Of a stretch of 64,000 nt of DNA, positions 12,451 through 25,124 are shown one piece after another. The position numbers and the translations under genes are program-made. A model generated the notes under the pieces. The model worked only from the letters and a program-made list of their open reading frames with translations. It did no database searches and was not told the DNA's origin. The stretch covers positions 619,846-683,845 of the forward strand of contig JAUPFP010000079.1 in assembly GCA_036925085.1 (NCBI GenBank). The letters run 5' to 3'. Origin of the DNA: Brachycybe producta (lineage: Eukaryota > Arthropoda > Diplopoda > Playtdesmida > Andrognathidae). Within the stretch, counting starts at the first letter, position 1. Each line of letters begins with the position of its first letter.

Positions 12451-13261
12451 AGAGGCTACGTCCCAAAATTATACGGAAAATCTCCACAAACAGCGCTCGC
12501 ATCGTTTTTCTATTGAGCCCATAGACCCAATGTTAAAGAAAATAAGTCAATTAAAAAAAACACAGTCGCGGCGGCAATATGTTTATTATTCATATTTAAA
12601 GTTGTCCAATTTTGATGGTACAAAATGCAGTGTGCGTGCACCTTAAATATATGCTAATCTAGTGATAGAATGACAAAAAATTGGTAAGTGCGGTTCTATT
12701 TTTTAAAAGTATTTCAAAATCGGGAATTTCTTACTTTTATGTTAAACTCCATTGAGAACGCACAAATAAGAAAAACATCCGTTAAAATGCTCGTAAAAAC
12801 ACCTAAAAATAATTTTAAAAAACCAGAAAAAAAAATCAGCACGTGCGCCAATGTGTAGGCTTCACTGTGGTTCAATTGTGGTTTTTTAAAATTATTTTTA
12901 GATATTTTTACTAACATTTTAAAGGATGTTTTTTTTCCTTATTTAGGCGTACTCCATAGAGTTTAACATAAGAGTTAGAAATTCGCGATTTTGAAATACT
13001 TTTTTAAAAATAGAACTGCACTTACCAATTTTTTGCCATTCTATCACTCGATCAGCATATATGTAAGGTGCACATTGCACTTTTAACCATCAAAACTGGC
13101 CTACTTTAAATATGAAAAATAAACATATTGCTGCTGCGACTGTGTATTTTAAAAATTAAAACTTTAATTTTCTTTAACATTGGGTCTATGGGCTCAAATT
13201 GGAAAACGATGCAAGCGCTCTTTGCGGAGATTTTTCAAAGTAATTTTGCGATGTAGCCACG
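12451..13261. repeat. Long inverted repeat (about 0.8 kb fold-back element)
   Basis: The left arm from about 12453 (GGCTACGTCCCAAAATTA) runs to about 12835. Its imperfect reverse complement runs from about 12877 to 13260 (TAATTTTGCGATGTAGCC). Matching blocks in between include GAGCCCATAGACCCAATGTT against AACATTGGGTCTATGGGCTC, and TATCACTCGATCAGCATAT against ATATGCTAATCTAGTGATA. The loop is about 40 bases. The two frames inside (12235-12516 and 12714-12917) are by-products. If transcribed it would make a long imperfect double-stranded RNA. Confidence 0.85.
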
Positions 13262-13687
13262 TAAAGAAATGAAAATACTTAAGTGATTCATTTACCTTTC
13301 CAGTTTCCAAAATACTTTTGTTTTCGCCCAGATCAGAGAGTACGGAATTGAATCGGATCAATTGCGATTATAAAACATTAATTACACAGTCTTTAAGACA
13401 TGAACAATCTAGTCTTGAAACTTGCAATGTAAAATTAAGTTGAAAATCAGCAAGAATGATGCTTTGTAAAACTTGCACCCTTAGATACCTCAAAAAATAT
13501 AAATTCCCTCTTCATTCACAACATTCCCAGGAAGTAAATTCCCATTGTCCAATGACCTTAGTACCATAAGAATAACCAAAATATGAGTCTGTTTTTTGCA
13601 CAAAAAAAACCTCTTAATTTTTATAGAGTGGTCACTGGTCAGCCCTAAACTTAACAACATTGCAAAATAATAATTAAGCTAATTTGT

Positions 13688-13925
13688 GAACAGCTGATTT
13701 TCATTTCTGATTATTCTGTTTTTCAAGAGCAAAATGAAAAAAAAAAACCCTAGAAAGTGATTTAGAAACTAGAAGGGTAGCTCAATCATTTAAAAATATA
13801 TTTTCTTGTTGATAATTTTACAAAAATAAATTTCTTATAGACATTTATAAATATAATATCATTAAAGTTATTTCTTAATTTCGTTCTTCTGAAAGACAAA
13901 ATAATCATAACATCAGCTGTTCATA
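13688..13925. repeat. Family A fold-back MITE, copy
   Basis: The left end GAACAGCTGATTTTCATTTC leads to GAAACTAGAAGGGTAGCTCA. The right side ends TTCTTCTGAAAGACAAAATA and then CATCAGCTGTTCATAAAAC. Both termini are visible, so this copy helps define the outer edge GTTCATGAACAGCTG. Confidence 0.75.
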
Positions 13926-15119
13926 AAACATCTTAAGCTATATTCTGATTCCAGAAAAACTTTAGCCTCTAACCAGCCTCTTTAATAAAAAAAAGCGTAT
14001 TTGTCTTTCTTGTCTTAATATTTAATAATAATCAGAAGTAAAGAAAATACAATTTAAAAAATGTCAGCCATGACTTTAGGCAAGCAAAAAAAAAGGAATG
14101 TCATGTATATATTTTAAAATAAACATTCAACCACTTAATTCACTGTAACTGTGTAGAAATAAAAAGTTAAAAGGGGGAAGGGGGCCAAAAATAAAGAAAT
14201 TTAGAAGTGGAATTGGGGGGAGTTGTTTCCATGGTTATATTGAGTGTAGTCAGTCAGTCTCCCTCATCTTCATACATTCGAAGTTAATAGAAAAACGAGA
14301 AAAATATACAGAAGAAAAAAAAAACGACTATCTCTGAAATTGACTGGAATTACAAAATACAATGTGCTCCATACCCTTTTATAATAAATAAATTTCCCCT
14401 CTAAGGCAGGCTCCATATTCCTTTTATTTGGCATCTGATTCAAGAACACATTGTGGCTCCTTTTGCTTCAAAACATCTGTCCTAATCCTAGCCATTTTTT
14501 ACTAGAAAAATAGACGTTTTTTGATATTTATTTCCGTCAGCTGTTCTAGATATATTCTTTTAAGAGGGTGGGGGAATGAAGTTATTTGATTAGATATAAT
14601 TTAGTTTAAGAGTTAAATGGGGGTTTAGGGGAGAGGGGCACACATCCCCCCTCATTTTACCCCCTGCCTTTTTTTCCGTCTAGTTGTAATGAGTTTTAAT
14701 GCAAATTGGTTTCATGTCTGTTCGTCTGTAAACTTCTGTTTTTTCTTCTTAATTCTGTTTTTTAATGTAGATTTCAGTTTGAACTTTTTTCTTCTTCTTT
14801 TCAAGAACACAAATGTTTTTTTTTTGTTGTTGTTGTTACTTAATTCTTCTTCTACGAAATCCACAAGAACTAATTAAAGGGAAAAAGATAAATTGAAACC
14901 AGAGTCTTTAAGGTCTTTTAGGTCTAACATTTGGGGTTAAAGTAATCAGTTGTTAGGGAGGAGGTTATAAGGCTTTATGTATGGGGCTAATATTTGAGGG
15001 TTTCAAAACTCTTTCTTGAGTCATTTTATTCAACAACAGTACTTAATGGTCGCCCTGTTTCCATTACGTCAAAATACATTGTATAAAGTGTAAACTGACC
15101 CTCGAATTATGGTTATTTT
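13926..15119. other. Non-coding stretch with a family B arm
   Basis: TTTAGCCTCTAACCAGCCTC at about 13964 is one arm of family B without its partner. Otherwise poly-A/T and G-rich tracts (14170-14222, 14570-14640). I see no gene. Confidence 0.5.
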
Positions 15120-15715
15120 GTCTTTTTTTTAGAAACTGGAAGTGCAGCTCAATCAATTAAAGCTATTTTCATTTTGATATCTTTTAAAATATGCTTTTTA
15201 TGTTAATTTGAAACTATAATCCAGTATTTCACTATTCATTTTTTGTTAAAATATTCACTTACAAAATCCAAAAAAAAAAAAAAAACTTCAAAAATTAGCA
15301 TTTTAAAGAAGTTGTCCAAAAATGTCCCCTAATTGCACGTTCAAGGAGCTGGTACGTATTACTCGCATATTCATGACCCTGGTTGAGAGGGCTTTCGAAT
15401 GGGCTTGTAGGGCGCGGACCCCCACGCATGTTAAATTAGCCTTAAAAACTTGAAAAATGCCATGTAAATTCTAACTTTCGCACGCGTTTTTTGGTATTTT
15501 CTGCACGCGCTGAAATTTTTTAGCCCACTATTTTCATAGTGAAATATTACCAACTTTCGTCTTATTAAAATAATTAATTTTGAAAAATATCGAGATGAAA
15601 GGGACTACTAGGTGATTCAGCTACTGTTCTAGTTTCTAACAGTGCTTTCAATTTTTCCTCAAGTTTCCTAATGGAATAAAGAAAATTAACCAGAGTTTGA
15701 AAATCAGTTATTCAT
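15120..15715. repeat. Family A element split by an insertion
   Basis: The left arm (AGAAACTGGAAGTGCAGCTC, then GATATCTTTTAAAATATGC) lies at 15128-15205. The right arm (GATTCAGCTACTGTTCTAGT and CAGAGTTTGAAAATCAGTTA) lies at 15590-15715. Between them are about 350 foreign bases, including a GC-richer patch near 15345-15425 (GGCGCGGACCCCCACGC) that I cannot assign. Confidence 0.6.
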
Positions 15716-17043
15716 AAAACACAATTTGAACCAAAAATTAACTTTCACCTCCTAAAATAGAAACATTTCATAAAATAAATTTCCTTTAAAAACTTTTCAA
15801 CTTACCTTTTTATGAAATGAAGATGAATCCTTAGAGACTAGAAAAAAAAAACTGCCCGCCGGGAGATGAATCCAAGAGACTAGAAGAGAAAAACTGAATG
15901 ATATCTTTGAGCTTCCCTTCAAGAGAAGTGAAATTGTTGAAATTTTTAATAAATATTTGTTTTTTTTTTGCAATAATTTCTTTATTGTATTAAGTATTCA
16001 ACATGGAAAAGTACAAATATTGCATTTTACAACCAATTCTACTTTTGGGCGGGTTAAAACGACAACAACATTTTCGCCAAAAAAAAACCAAACGATGAAA
16101 TCTCAAAAGAAAAATGAAAAAATTGTCCAAAAAAAAAAAAAAAAGGGGGGGTTTAGGACAAAAAAAAAATACATTTTTAGAATGTTTGTAATTTTTTTGA
16201 AACTGGAATCGACGCCCAAACAACACAATTTTTTAATTAAAGAAATGATTTCAGGGGGGGAAAATCGGGAATGCACTCTTCTCCTCCCGCCCCCTGATTT
16301 TCGTTTCGAAGTTCAAAATGAGGACAAATTTGCAACCCAAATGTAACATCAAATTAAACAAGAGTTTCATTTCTAGATATGCAAATCAAAGAAATCAAAT
16401 TAAAATTTATTATTTAAATTTATATATAAAAGGGTAAAAGACTATTTTTTTATTATAGAATTTTATTAGATTTGTTTTTCTTTGAGAAAATTGTTTCAGA
16501 TGTTTGGTGTTTGTTGTTTACACGACAATTTAAATAATAAAACATCAAATCATAATTAATAAACTAATTAATTAAGAAAAAACTTGTAATTTGTTTGAAT
16601 TTGTTTTTTGACTTAAAATTATAGAGGCCTTAATTAATAATCGTTGTAATAATAATAAGGATGTTCCTTCGTGTTGATATATATATAAATAATTGTAGTT
16701 AATTATAATTGTTAAGTTAGTTTAACAAGAAAATGACAAGAAGAATTAAAATAAAAGAGATCACATTCACGTTAGGATTATGACTAAAAAATAAGATAAT
16801 AATAATCATAATAATAATAATAATAATTAATCATAATAATTAGAATAAATTACAAATAACGTATCCGAAGAAATACACAAAAAGTGAGTAATTAAGTATA
16901 AGCGAGAGAGAGAGAGAGGGAAATTAAATATTTATATATATTAATTAATAATTAAGACTAAAATCCTATGCAAATTAGATGGAGATTAAAAAAAATTTTA
17001 CGAAGCTAATCTCGTCATCAATCAAAATGAAGGAATGTAAGAA
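15716..17043. other. Non-coding AT-rich stretch
   Basis: Poly-A/T tracts and AAT microsatellites (16795-16830). The 129-codon plus-strand frame at 15957-16346 is poly-lysine from A runs and is not supported as a gene. Confidence 0.6.
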
Positions 17044-17313
17044 GGGCCTGATTCAGACCATGAGGTCCATCCAAACGTTTGTTTTAAAAAAAAACTTAAG
17101 GTTTTGCTCTCTACTGCGCATGTACACCATAATGCACCAATTAGAATTCGATGACTGCATTTCTGCTCATGCGCAGAGTAGATAACTTCTAAGGTTTGTT
17201 TTTCCTACTGCGCATGGGCACCGTTCAAATGATACACCAATCGCTACTCTATGATTGGATTTCTGCACATGCGCAATAGAGAGCAAACTTTAACCTACTA
17301 GCTTGAATCAGGA
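17044..17313. repeat. MITE with GGGCCTGATTCA ends and TGCGCATG motifs
   Basis: The left end GGGCCTGATTCAGACC is mirrored by the right end GCTTGAATCAGGATTAAG. Inside, two inverted pairs carry CTACTGCGCATG and CATGCGCAGAGTAG, four copies in all. TGCGCATG-type palindromes resemble NRF-1 binding sites (established motif); any regulatory role here is inference. Confidence 0.65.
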
Positions 17314-17713
17314 TTAAGATTATGAGGATACGCAAGAGGGCGCTGCGTTCAATGGCAAAACAACTTCTTATAGCAATAATAATATAATAATAATAATAAT
17401 AAAGTTCTCCAATCGAAGATGAATCCATTCGAAAATAAACTGATCACGTTTTTAAACTAAACAAACCGGTTAAATCAATTTGATTGTCTCACAACTGTGA
17501 CGTCACCCTTCACGTAAAACACATAAATATGTGACGTCACAACCAGATTCGTTAACCAATGAGTTTAAAAACGTGCTCAAGAGTCGGATCTGAAAAAAAA
17601 ACCCGGGAACTTTTTCATATTTATTATACAAACAACATTTTCATTTTAAATATTATGTCAAAAAAATGTTAAATATTTGTAAAAATGAAAAGAAAAATTA
17701 TGAAATTAAATAT

Positions 17714-17864
17714 GGTAATTAGAATTATGCTATTTTGCTGTCAAAGAGCCCGGAGTAGAGGCTAGAATTCTTTTAGAATTAAAATTACAGTTGTCGGTTA
17801 ATTCTAGTCTCCAATCTAGCGCCTCTTTGATTGCAAAAAGAATAATTCTTTTTGCCTTTTTACA
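17714..17864. repeat. Family B fold-back MITE, copy
   Basis: The left arm (TTAGAATTATGCTATTTTGC then GTAGAGGCTAGAATTC) and right arm (TTCTAGTCTCCAATCTAGCG then AAAGAATAATTCTTTTTGCC) are inverted repeats around a loop of about 25 bases. It matches the copies near 31.2 and 32.1 kb. Confidence 0.7.
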
Positions 17865-18429
17865 AAGTGATAAACAATTAAAATTGTTTTTTCTTCTCAT
17901 ATCGATATAATTGAGTTACAAATTAAAAGTTTTAACAAAATTGTTTTAAAAGTGTTTTGTTTGTTGTGTGTCCAGTTTTGCAATATTTTTAGAAAAGAGG
18001 AAAAAAAAAAATGAAATTTTATAAATTTCAAAATTCCAGCTAAAAATAAGCACATATTTAATGATATTTAAACTACATAATAACAGAAGCTGTAATGTGG
18101 TTTTGAAATTTCTGAAGAAAATAAAAACGTTTCATCATTTTTGTTTGGCAAAATTTTCATAAAATTGAAGGTTTGAGGAGGTCGAATTTGAGGGTAGAAG
18201 GAGATCGGATTAGAGGGTAGAAAGAGGAGGAGGAGGAGGAGGACCTAATACTTTTTCTAGCAAATCGTTTTTTTTTTAAATCTTTTATTTTTTAATATTT
18301 TATCAACAATTGGAGGAGCAAAATTTTAACAAAGTTTTAATTCTGATTGTTATTTTTAGTGTTTGTGTAAATTGACCACTCAAAACTGACCACATAGAAG
18401 GGGGAGGAGGAGGAGGCTTTAGATAAGAG

Positions 18430-18431
<2 letters not shown>
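17865..18431. other. Non-coding AT-rich stretch
   Basis: A/T runs plus GGAGGAGGAGGAGG tracts at about 18230-18242 and 18402-18416. No gene seen. Confidence 0.6.
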
Positions 18432-18524
<93 letters not shown>

Positions 18525-18633
18525 TATACATATATATATATATACATATATATACATATATATATATATACATATATATACATATATATATATATACATA
18601 TATATACATATATATATATATACATATATATAC

Positions 18634-18690
<57 letters not shown>
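18432..18690. repeat. TA microsatellite with interspersed TACATATATA units
   Basis: About 260 bases of (TA)n. The middle third is interrupted by C at spacings alternating near 10 and 14-16 bases (units such as TACATATATATACATATATA), while both ends are pure TA. Three overlapping open frames of alternating Tyr/Ile come purely from this repeat. The structure suggests expansion of a higher-order unit. Confidence 0.95.
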
Positions 18691-18693
<3 letters not shown>

Positions 18694-19159
18694 TTGCAAA
18701 TGATACGCTTTATCTCTTTTTGTATTAATTATGTATAATAATATATATATATATAATAAAGCCAGCCCACACCCCCTAAAATAACCACAAGTCAAAATAC
18801 AGAAGAGAGAAAGAGCTGCCATATTTGTTTTTAATTCAATTGTTTTTGAGATTTCACATAAAAAGATAATTTTTATATAATATGTATATATATACATTAT
18901 GTATATTTGAAACGCTAAAATCTCTTATTTTTTTGGTAATTTCTTCTAAATGGCGATGTTTTTATTTTGCACCAGTTGCATTTTGGTCGCAACCTGAGTA
19001 TTTATTTTTTTAACGAAAAAATGGACGAGAATTCAAAGTAAAACCGCCTAAAAAAGTCATAATTTTGGCTTCAAAACTAACAAAATGGCTGCCAACAAAA
19101 AAATTCACAAAAATGTTACTTTCTAATTTTTACTTTTCTCTCATCACATACTTAATTTA

Positions 19160-19267
19160 ACAAGAGTAAATATAAACTTGAGATACTAGGGGGCGCCACT
19201 TCTGTTTAAACAAATCTTAAAACAAGTAAATTTAAACTTGAGATACTAGGGGGCGCAACTTTTCTTT
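19160..19267. repeat. Two-copy tandem repeat, 60-bp period
   Basis: AACTTGAGATACTAGGGGGC occurs at 19176-19195 and again exactly 60 bases later. Flanking bases are also shared (AAGAGTAAATATA against AACAAGTAAATTTA, and GGCGCCACTT against GGCGCAACTT). It is a local duplication of unknown meaning. Confidence 0.85.
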
Positions 19268-20684
19268 AACGAGGAATGTCGAATTTCATTTCTTTTAAGA
19301 TTTAAAAAAAGTAATCAAATAATTTCCACGTGAAGAATATATTCGATTCTTTTACAATATTATTAAAAAAAATGCGATGCGAGCGCCCCCAACCTACCAA
19401 CAACAACAACAACAAAGCGGAAAAGTGGGGGAAGAGGACTAAAGATGGCGCTTAAATTATATTAGTTAGAAATCAGTTAAAATTGCAAATCTGTTTTATT
19501 TTTTCCAACTTGAATCATGGGAAGAAAAAACAACAAGAAGCGAATTTAAAACAACGCGTTGTGTTCAAATAATTAGAAAAGATGTTTCGATTTTCTGGGA
19601 ATTAATTTCGATTTCAACTCATTTTTCTGCAGGATAGAGAGAACGGAAATAGATTTCAATAAAAAAAAGTCTGTTTAGAGGCTAGAATTCTACTGTAAAT
19701 TCAGAATTCCTCCTGGATTTTAAGCAGTTACTAACGGGACGGTTCACACATGCCGAAAAAAAAATCCACTGAAATCTCATTTGAATAATTCCATTCTCTG
19801 CAGAAAATAACAGTAAAATTATTTCTTCTTTAAGCAGCCAATAGGAATGCGTTTTTTTCAGTCGCATCATTCTTTATGGCTCCTCCATCTCTTGTAATGT
19901 GCAATAAACCCTTGAACGCGACGGAAAGCAGAAATTTAAAAGAAAACACTTTTCTGATTTTTTTTAAATTTCTTTTGCTAATTTCCTGCTTAAATAATGA
20001 TTACGATGAAATTTCAAATTAAGGGGGTTATTTTTATTGAAATTCCGTTCTCATAGCAGAAAGAAGGTTTCAGTTTTGAAAGAGAAAAACCCAATTGAAA
20101 AATATAAAATAAGATATATATTTCAATATAAACCACTAGTGATGTTTCGAAGAAGTGAGACACAAACAACCATACAACATACACATAATTATAACAGACA
20201 GATATTTTGTAATTAATTAGTGGCAAAATGTCAGAAGTAAAATGAGGTTCGGTTTTTACTTTTAGAGAAGAAACCGAAAAGAAAAAAAAGGAGGAACGGT
20301 GGAAATGGGGGGAAGGGGGGATGACACCAGAAGAAAATTACCCACAACAAGTAAACATTTTAAGAGTGGCATCAAAATAGAATATTTATATTTATATATA
20401 TTTATTTATTTCTGAATATTTTTGTTTCCCCTTCTAAAAGCCTAGCAGCTATCAACCCACCCCCACCCCAGCCCCATATTTTGGTCTTTTCCAAAATAGT
20501 GTTTAATTTTAACTGTAGTTAACAAAACACCCAATTATTGCGTTGCAGTTTTTTTAAGGAAGATTTCATGTACATAGTTAAGTATGAGGTGTGTAATTAT
20601 GTGTTTGTGTGACACAGTATTAGAAACAGACGATCAAATATGTTTGTTCAATTTGCATTGGCGCCATTCATTCTTCCTTTTATA
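19268..20684. other. Non-coding stretch, nothing recognised
   Basis: It contains a lone GTTTAGAGGCTAGAATTCTA segment near 19673 (family B arm-like) and otherwise A/T-rich sequence. No protein-like frame or RNA gene seen. Confidence 0.5.
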
Positions 20685-20810
20685 CCAGGTTAGGCAAAAG
20701 CCGCGCGCCATTTTCGTTTGATTTCATCGAGCGCCAATCAGTGCGATTAGGGATTGGGAGGAGGAGGAGGACGAATAACAAACGAATATGGCCGCTTTTG
20801 CCTAACTTGG
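20685..20810. repeat. Small MITE, family I
   Basis: The left end CCAGGTTAGGCAAAAGCCGC and CGCCATTTTCGTTTG are mirrored by CAAACGAATATGGCC and GCTTTTGCCTAACTTGG. It is 126 bases long with arms of about 35 bases. A related diverged copy lies at about 63313-63400, and a fragment near 5665. Confidence 0.75.
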
Positions 20811-20979
20811 ACAAAAAGAACCTTTTGCTGGCAATGAGAAAATGGCAACGCCATCTGTTGGTGTTTGTGTACAATTACGTTCATTTCTAGGGTATAATAC
20901 CTGCGCATGCGTCATTTCTTGTCACATTTTACAAAATGAACCATATACCGTCTGTTTCTATACTGCAGTTTGTGTGTGT

Positions 20980-21302
20980 GATGCCGCGTTTATAGCCGAG
21001 AATTTCTATGATGACGTCATTCGCTCAGATTTGTGTTCAAATTTGAGGTCTCTAGAAGCCAAAGGGTATAAGTAAATTTAATTCAAAATTAAGAGATCTC
21101 TCAATTCATATGGTTTTAATTCTACACTTTCACGTTAGATGGCAGCAATGATTATCATTTCATTGACAAAATGTGGTTCCTTTATTCATTTTTATAAATA
21201 AAAAAAATGTAACTTATACCTCTTGACTTCTAGAGTCTTCAATTTTACACACAGATCAAGAAGGATTTTATGACGAAATGTCAACTATAAACGCGACATC
21301 AG
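20980..21302. repeat. Fold-back element family O
   Basis: The left end GATGCCGCGTTTATAGCC is mirrored by the right end CAACTATAAACGCGACATC. Inner blocks also match in inverse (GGTCTCTAGAAGCCAAAGGG against CTCTTGACTTCTAGAGTC). Arms are about 90 bases, the total about 320. The 77-codon frame at 20842-21075 runs across its left arm and is not a gene. Confidence 0.75.
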
Positions 21303-24300
21303 TGTACTTTTAAATGTGTGTCTCACTGAAATGTCAAAAAAGTTGGTATAATTAAATATATACCATTTTTTTTAATTGTTTTAAAATGTATATAAATTAC
21401 GACTAGTTTCAATGAGTATTTTTTTTTGGTGATCTCTCTCGCTTTGGATAAATATTAAATATATTGTAAATAGATTTCCAGTTTTAGATTAACAATGAAC
21501 GGCACAAGATTAAAAAAAAAAACCAACTTAACTATTATTATTTTTATAATTAGATATTATATTATAAAAAAGGTTAAATTAATGAAGAAGAAAAAAACGC
21601 CCATAAGTGTGTGACCAATCAAAGACTAGACAAATGTAGTAGTAACAGCAGCGCCCTCTAACGATCATCTAATTAAGTACAACTCCCTTTTTTTTCTCTC
21701 TTTGTTCTCCCTTCATTAAGTAATAATAATTTAATAATTGACTAATTAAGTAAGACCTATTATATACTCTCTTATATTGTTTTATATCCAATTAAGAGAG
21801 AGTAGTAGAAAGGAGGCTAGAAACTAGAATAACGCGAATAATTATCCAATAAATAAATAAATAAATGAACACACACCAAATACAATGACGAAAAAAGAGA
21901 CTAGAATAATAATAATAATAATTAATAATAATAATTGAATATTAAATATAAATATCAGAAATCAAATAGTTTTTTTTTTGTTCTTCTTCAAACCGTCTGA
22001 ACATCACACAAACCTGTCATCTTCAATTTACTTCAATTCTTTTGAGCTCGGAATTGAACATTTCAGTCAACTTTTTCATCTTCTTTAGAATCAACCCTAA
22101 TATATTCCCTGTTTCCATTAGATCAAAATTCAGGATCAAATTAAATTTTGATCTGAGTCATCAATTTTTAAAAACAAAACAAAATATCTTCTAACTAAGA
22201 CTAACCTAACCCTCTTTTTTTTTTAAATATGACCACTGATCACAAATTCATTTCAACCTTTTATTTTGCTCTAGTGTAAACAAAGCCATAAGGAGGGGAA
22301 ATTATTTCCACCTTTCCCCATACACACACACACACACCCCCTACCCCCTAAGCATTTTCATTTTTACTTAACACCTTTACCTTTTGTATTTTCGTTCCCA
22401 AAAGAAATCATGTGAAAAAAGAACCAATAATTAGAATAAATATAAAGAGAAAAAACACTTGAAAAAGATTAAACATATTTTACGAAGAAGAAAATGACAA
22501 AAAATAAGTTCAAAATAAGCACACAAAAAACCCACTTCTCTTAAAAAGCTAAATAAATTTAAAATATTCACCTCCAAAATTCTAGTATTTAGCGTGTTTT
22601 CGGTTGTGAACCTTGTGACTAGAAACTTACAAGTGAAGACAAAAGTAAATTAATAAAAAAAACCTCTTTTGGTTTTTCTACTCTCCAAAATTTTAGTGTC
22701 CCCCTAAGGTTTGGTATCATTTTCATCATCATCATCATCATAGCCTCTTAGCATATAATAATTAGCCTCTACCATATCTCTGTACACAATTTCCTTCTTC
22801 TCTCTTTCCAAATAATAATCTTATGGCACAAAATTAGTTTTTCCTCTAAATTTGCTTAGCAAATGAGACAAATTCACACCTAACAAAACAGTTTTTAAAA
22901 GTAGATAACAAATTCGAACTTGAATGAAGATTGGTATTTTTTTAAAAAAAACTATTATTCCCTCCCCCTCTTAAACCACACACAAACACAATATGAAATA
23001 ATTTGCAACATCCGGCAACTATGTTAAAACAAATAAGAACTTTTACTACTGTCTTTCTCTAAACTGATGTTGTTCACCTTGTTAGAGGGTAGGAGGAGAA
23101 GAGGTTTCTCTTCTCTTTCTTATGGTTCGTCAATTTGAAAATACTAAAAAAAGACCAGCTGCTGCTGAAATAACATACATTTTTGCAGCTCATGTTACTA
23201 AATAGGACCTAAAAATGTTTCATTTTAGAAAAAGAAAAAAAGTAACTTGTAACTGATTATCTTTGAAGACAGAAAATGCATCTTCAAAAGAAATATTTCT
23301 CTTTAGGACTGGGGAGAGGATAGGAGGGAAAGATAAATCGTTATCATCTTAATAAATGTTTACATCAATCAGCCAACTGAATTGTAATATGGGGATTGTA
23401 ATTGATACCTTTTTTATGGCACACAGAAATATAATAATTGAGACATTGCTACACAATTTGAGAACCTTTATATTTAAAGTGGGAATTCAATCAGGTGAAT
23501 GAAAGCAATAGTTTCAAAATGGCGGCCACTTTTCATTTCATATCCATCATTAACAAAATAAAATGATATGTGGGTAGGAAAGAAGAGAAAAAATTCAAAG
23601 AAAAACAGGGATTAATTACATTGCAGCACTTGATACAACTGTGTCTCTCACCTGCTTTTTTCTTTTGTCTTAATTAACGGATTTAGAGACAAAGAAATCT
23701 GATCTCTCTCACACACAGAAAGAAAAAAAAAAACACCGACTGAAAATAGAAAATCATCTCATTTAAGTAATTTCATTCTATTCATTTGGCAGAAAAGACT
23801 AATTTCTACAAAAATTTTAAAAATGAAAAAATTTTAAATTCCGTCATGCAATTTGCACGAAACGAAGATCACCTTAAAAGATATTGTTACAATCCCATGA
23901 TTCTCGAGGTTGATTGAGAATTTACGGTGTATGTAAACGTTTTCAAACACAAATACACAGGTTTCTGATTCAGACTGGGTTTTTCTTTGACTTTTCATTT
24001 TTCACAACTTTTTGCCGAATTGTTTTTAGGGTTTTCAGATGGAAACCTTTAATTTAGAATAGTTTTGTTTTTGTATGGAATCTCCCCCTTTGTCTATTAA
24101 TATAGCAGCAGACTAGTAAACCCGTAGAGCAATTTGCACGAAACGAAAACGACTTTCCTTTTTTTTAATATATTTTTGATGAAGTTTAGCAAATTTTCAG
24201 TAAGTATTCAGGTGAAAACTTTTTAATTTGGTCTCAAGTATTTTTTTAATTTAATTAATATGTTAGATTTTCAGTCGATGTTTTCTGCACATTGAGATCT

Positions 24301-25124
24301 TTTTTGGCCATAAGTTTTAAAAATGGACGCGTTCACAATGAGAGTAATTAGAGAATAATTAAACATTTAAAATGAATGGACAAATTTTCTATTGGAGAAA
24401 AAGTGAGAGAAACAATCATTATGGTTTTTGTGTTCTTGTTGTTTGCAAACATTAAAATCTTATCTACATATAATATATATATATATATATTTATAATAAA
24501 TAGCTCATCAAAATGGTGGATGTGACCTTTTTTTCTTTTCTTGAAAATGGGCGTCTTTTTGTTTAAATACGTTTTTTTTTCAAAGGTAATATTTATAAGA
24601 TGAAAGACAGCTTTTTAGCTTAAATATAATAAGGGGGTTGGTAGGAGAGTAGGAAGGGGAGGAGTCTTCTTATGTTTGTTTATGGAGAGAGGAGGAGGAG
24701 GAGGAATCATCATCATTCTACATAGAACACAAAGATCGATTGAACAACAGTAATAATAATAATAATAATTATATATGAAACATAGCAGACTAGAATGAGC
24801 AAGAAGTGAGTGAGAGGAGGATCATGGGAGATTTTCTGTTTTACCTGTTTCATCTAAAAAAAAACTCAACTGTTTTGGTGTTTTAAAATGTAGGCAATTG
24901 TTACATTGTATTTATATATATATAATAATTAATTAATAAGATATAGAAAGAACACACACATAAGTAATAATTATCATAAATACTACAATTATAGTAATTA
25001 ATAAATATATAGAAAGAATTAAGACAAATAAAATCATCATTTTCAAACTGAGCCCCCCTTCTTCCTGAATTTCACCTTTTGTTTTTAAACGTCAAACTCT
25101 GATTAATCCACCATGACGTCACAG
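21303..25124. other. Non-coding AT-rich stretch, few recognisable parts
   Basis: I see AAT and TTA microsatellites (21719-21960, 24740-24770), a CA run (22322-22339) and ATC repeats (22722-22740). The phrase GCAATTTGCACGAAACGAA is repeated directly at about 23848 and 24131. No protein-like open frame exceeds background. Part of this could be 3' UTR or intergenic; I cannot tell. Confidence 0.45.

Noticed and set aside
15957-16346. 129-codon plus-strand frame
   Set aside because: Lysine-rich from poly-A runs; no domain.
18337-18897. 186-codon minus-strand open frame of alternating Tyr/Ile
   Set aside because: Produced entirely by the TA microsatellite.
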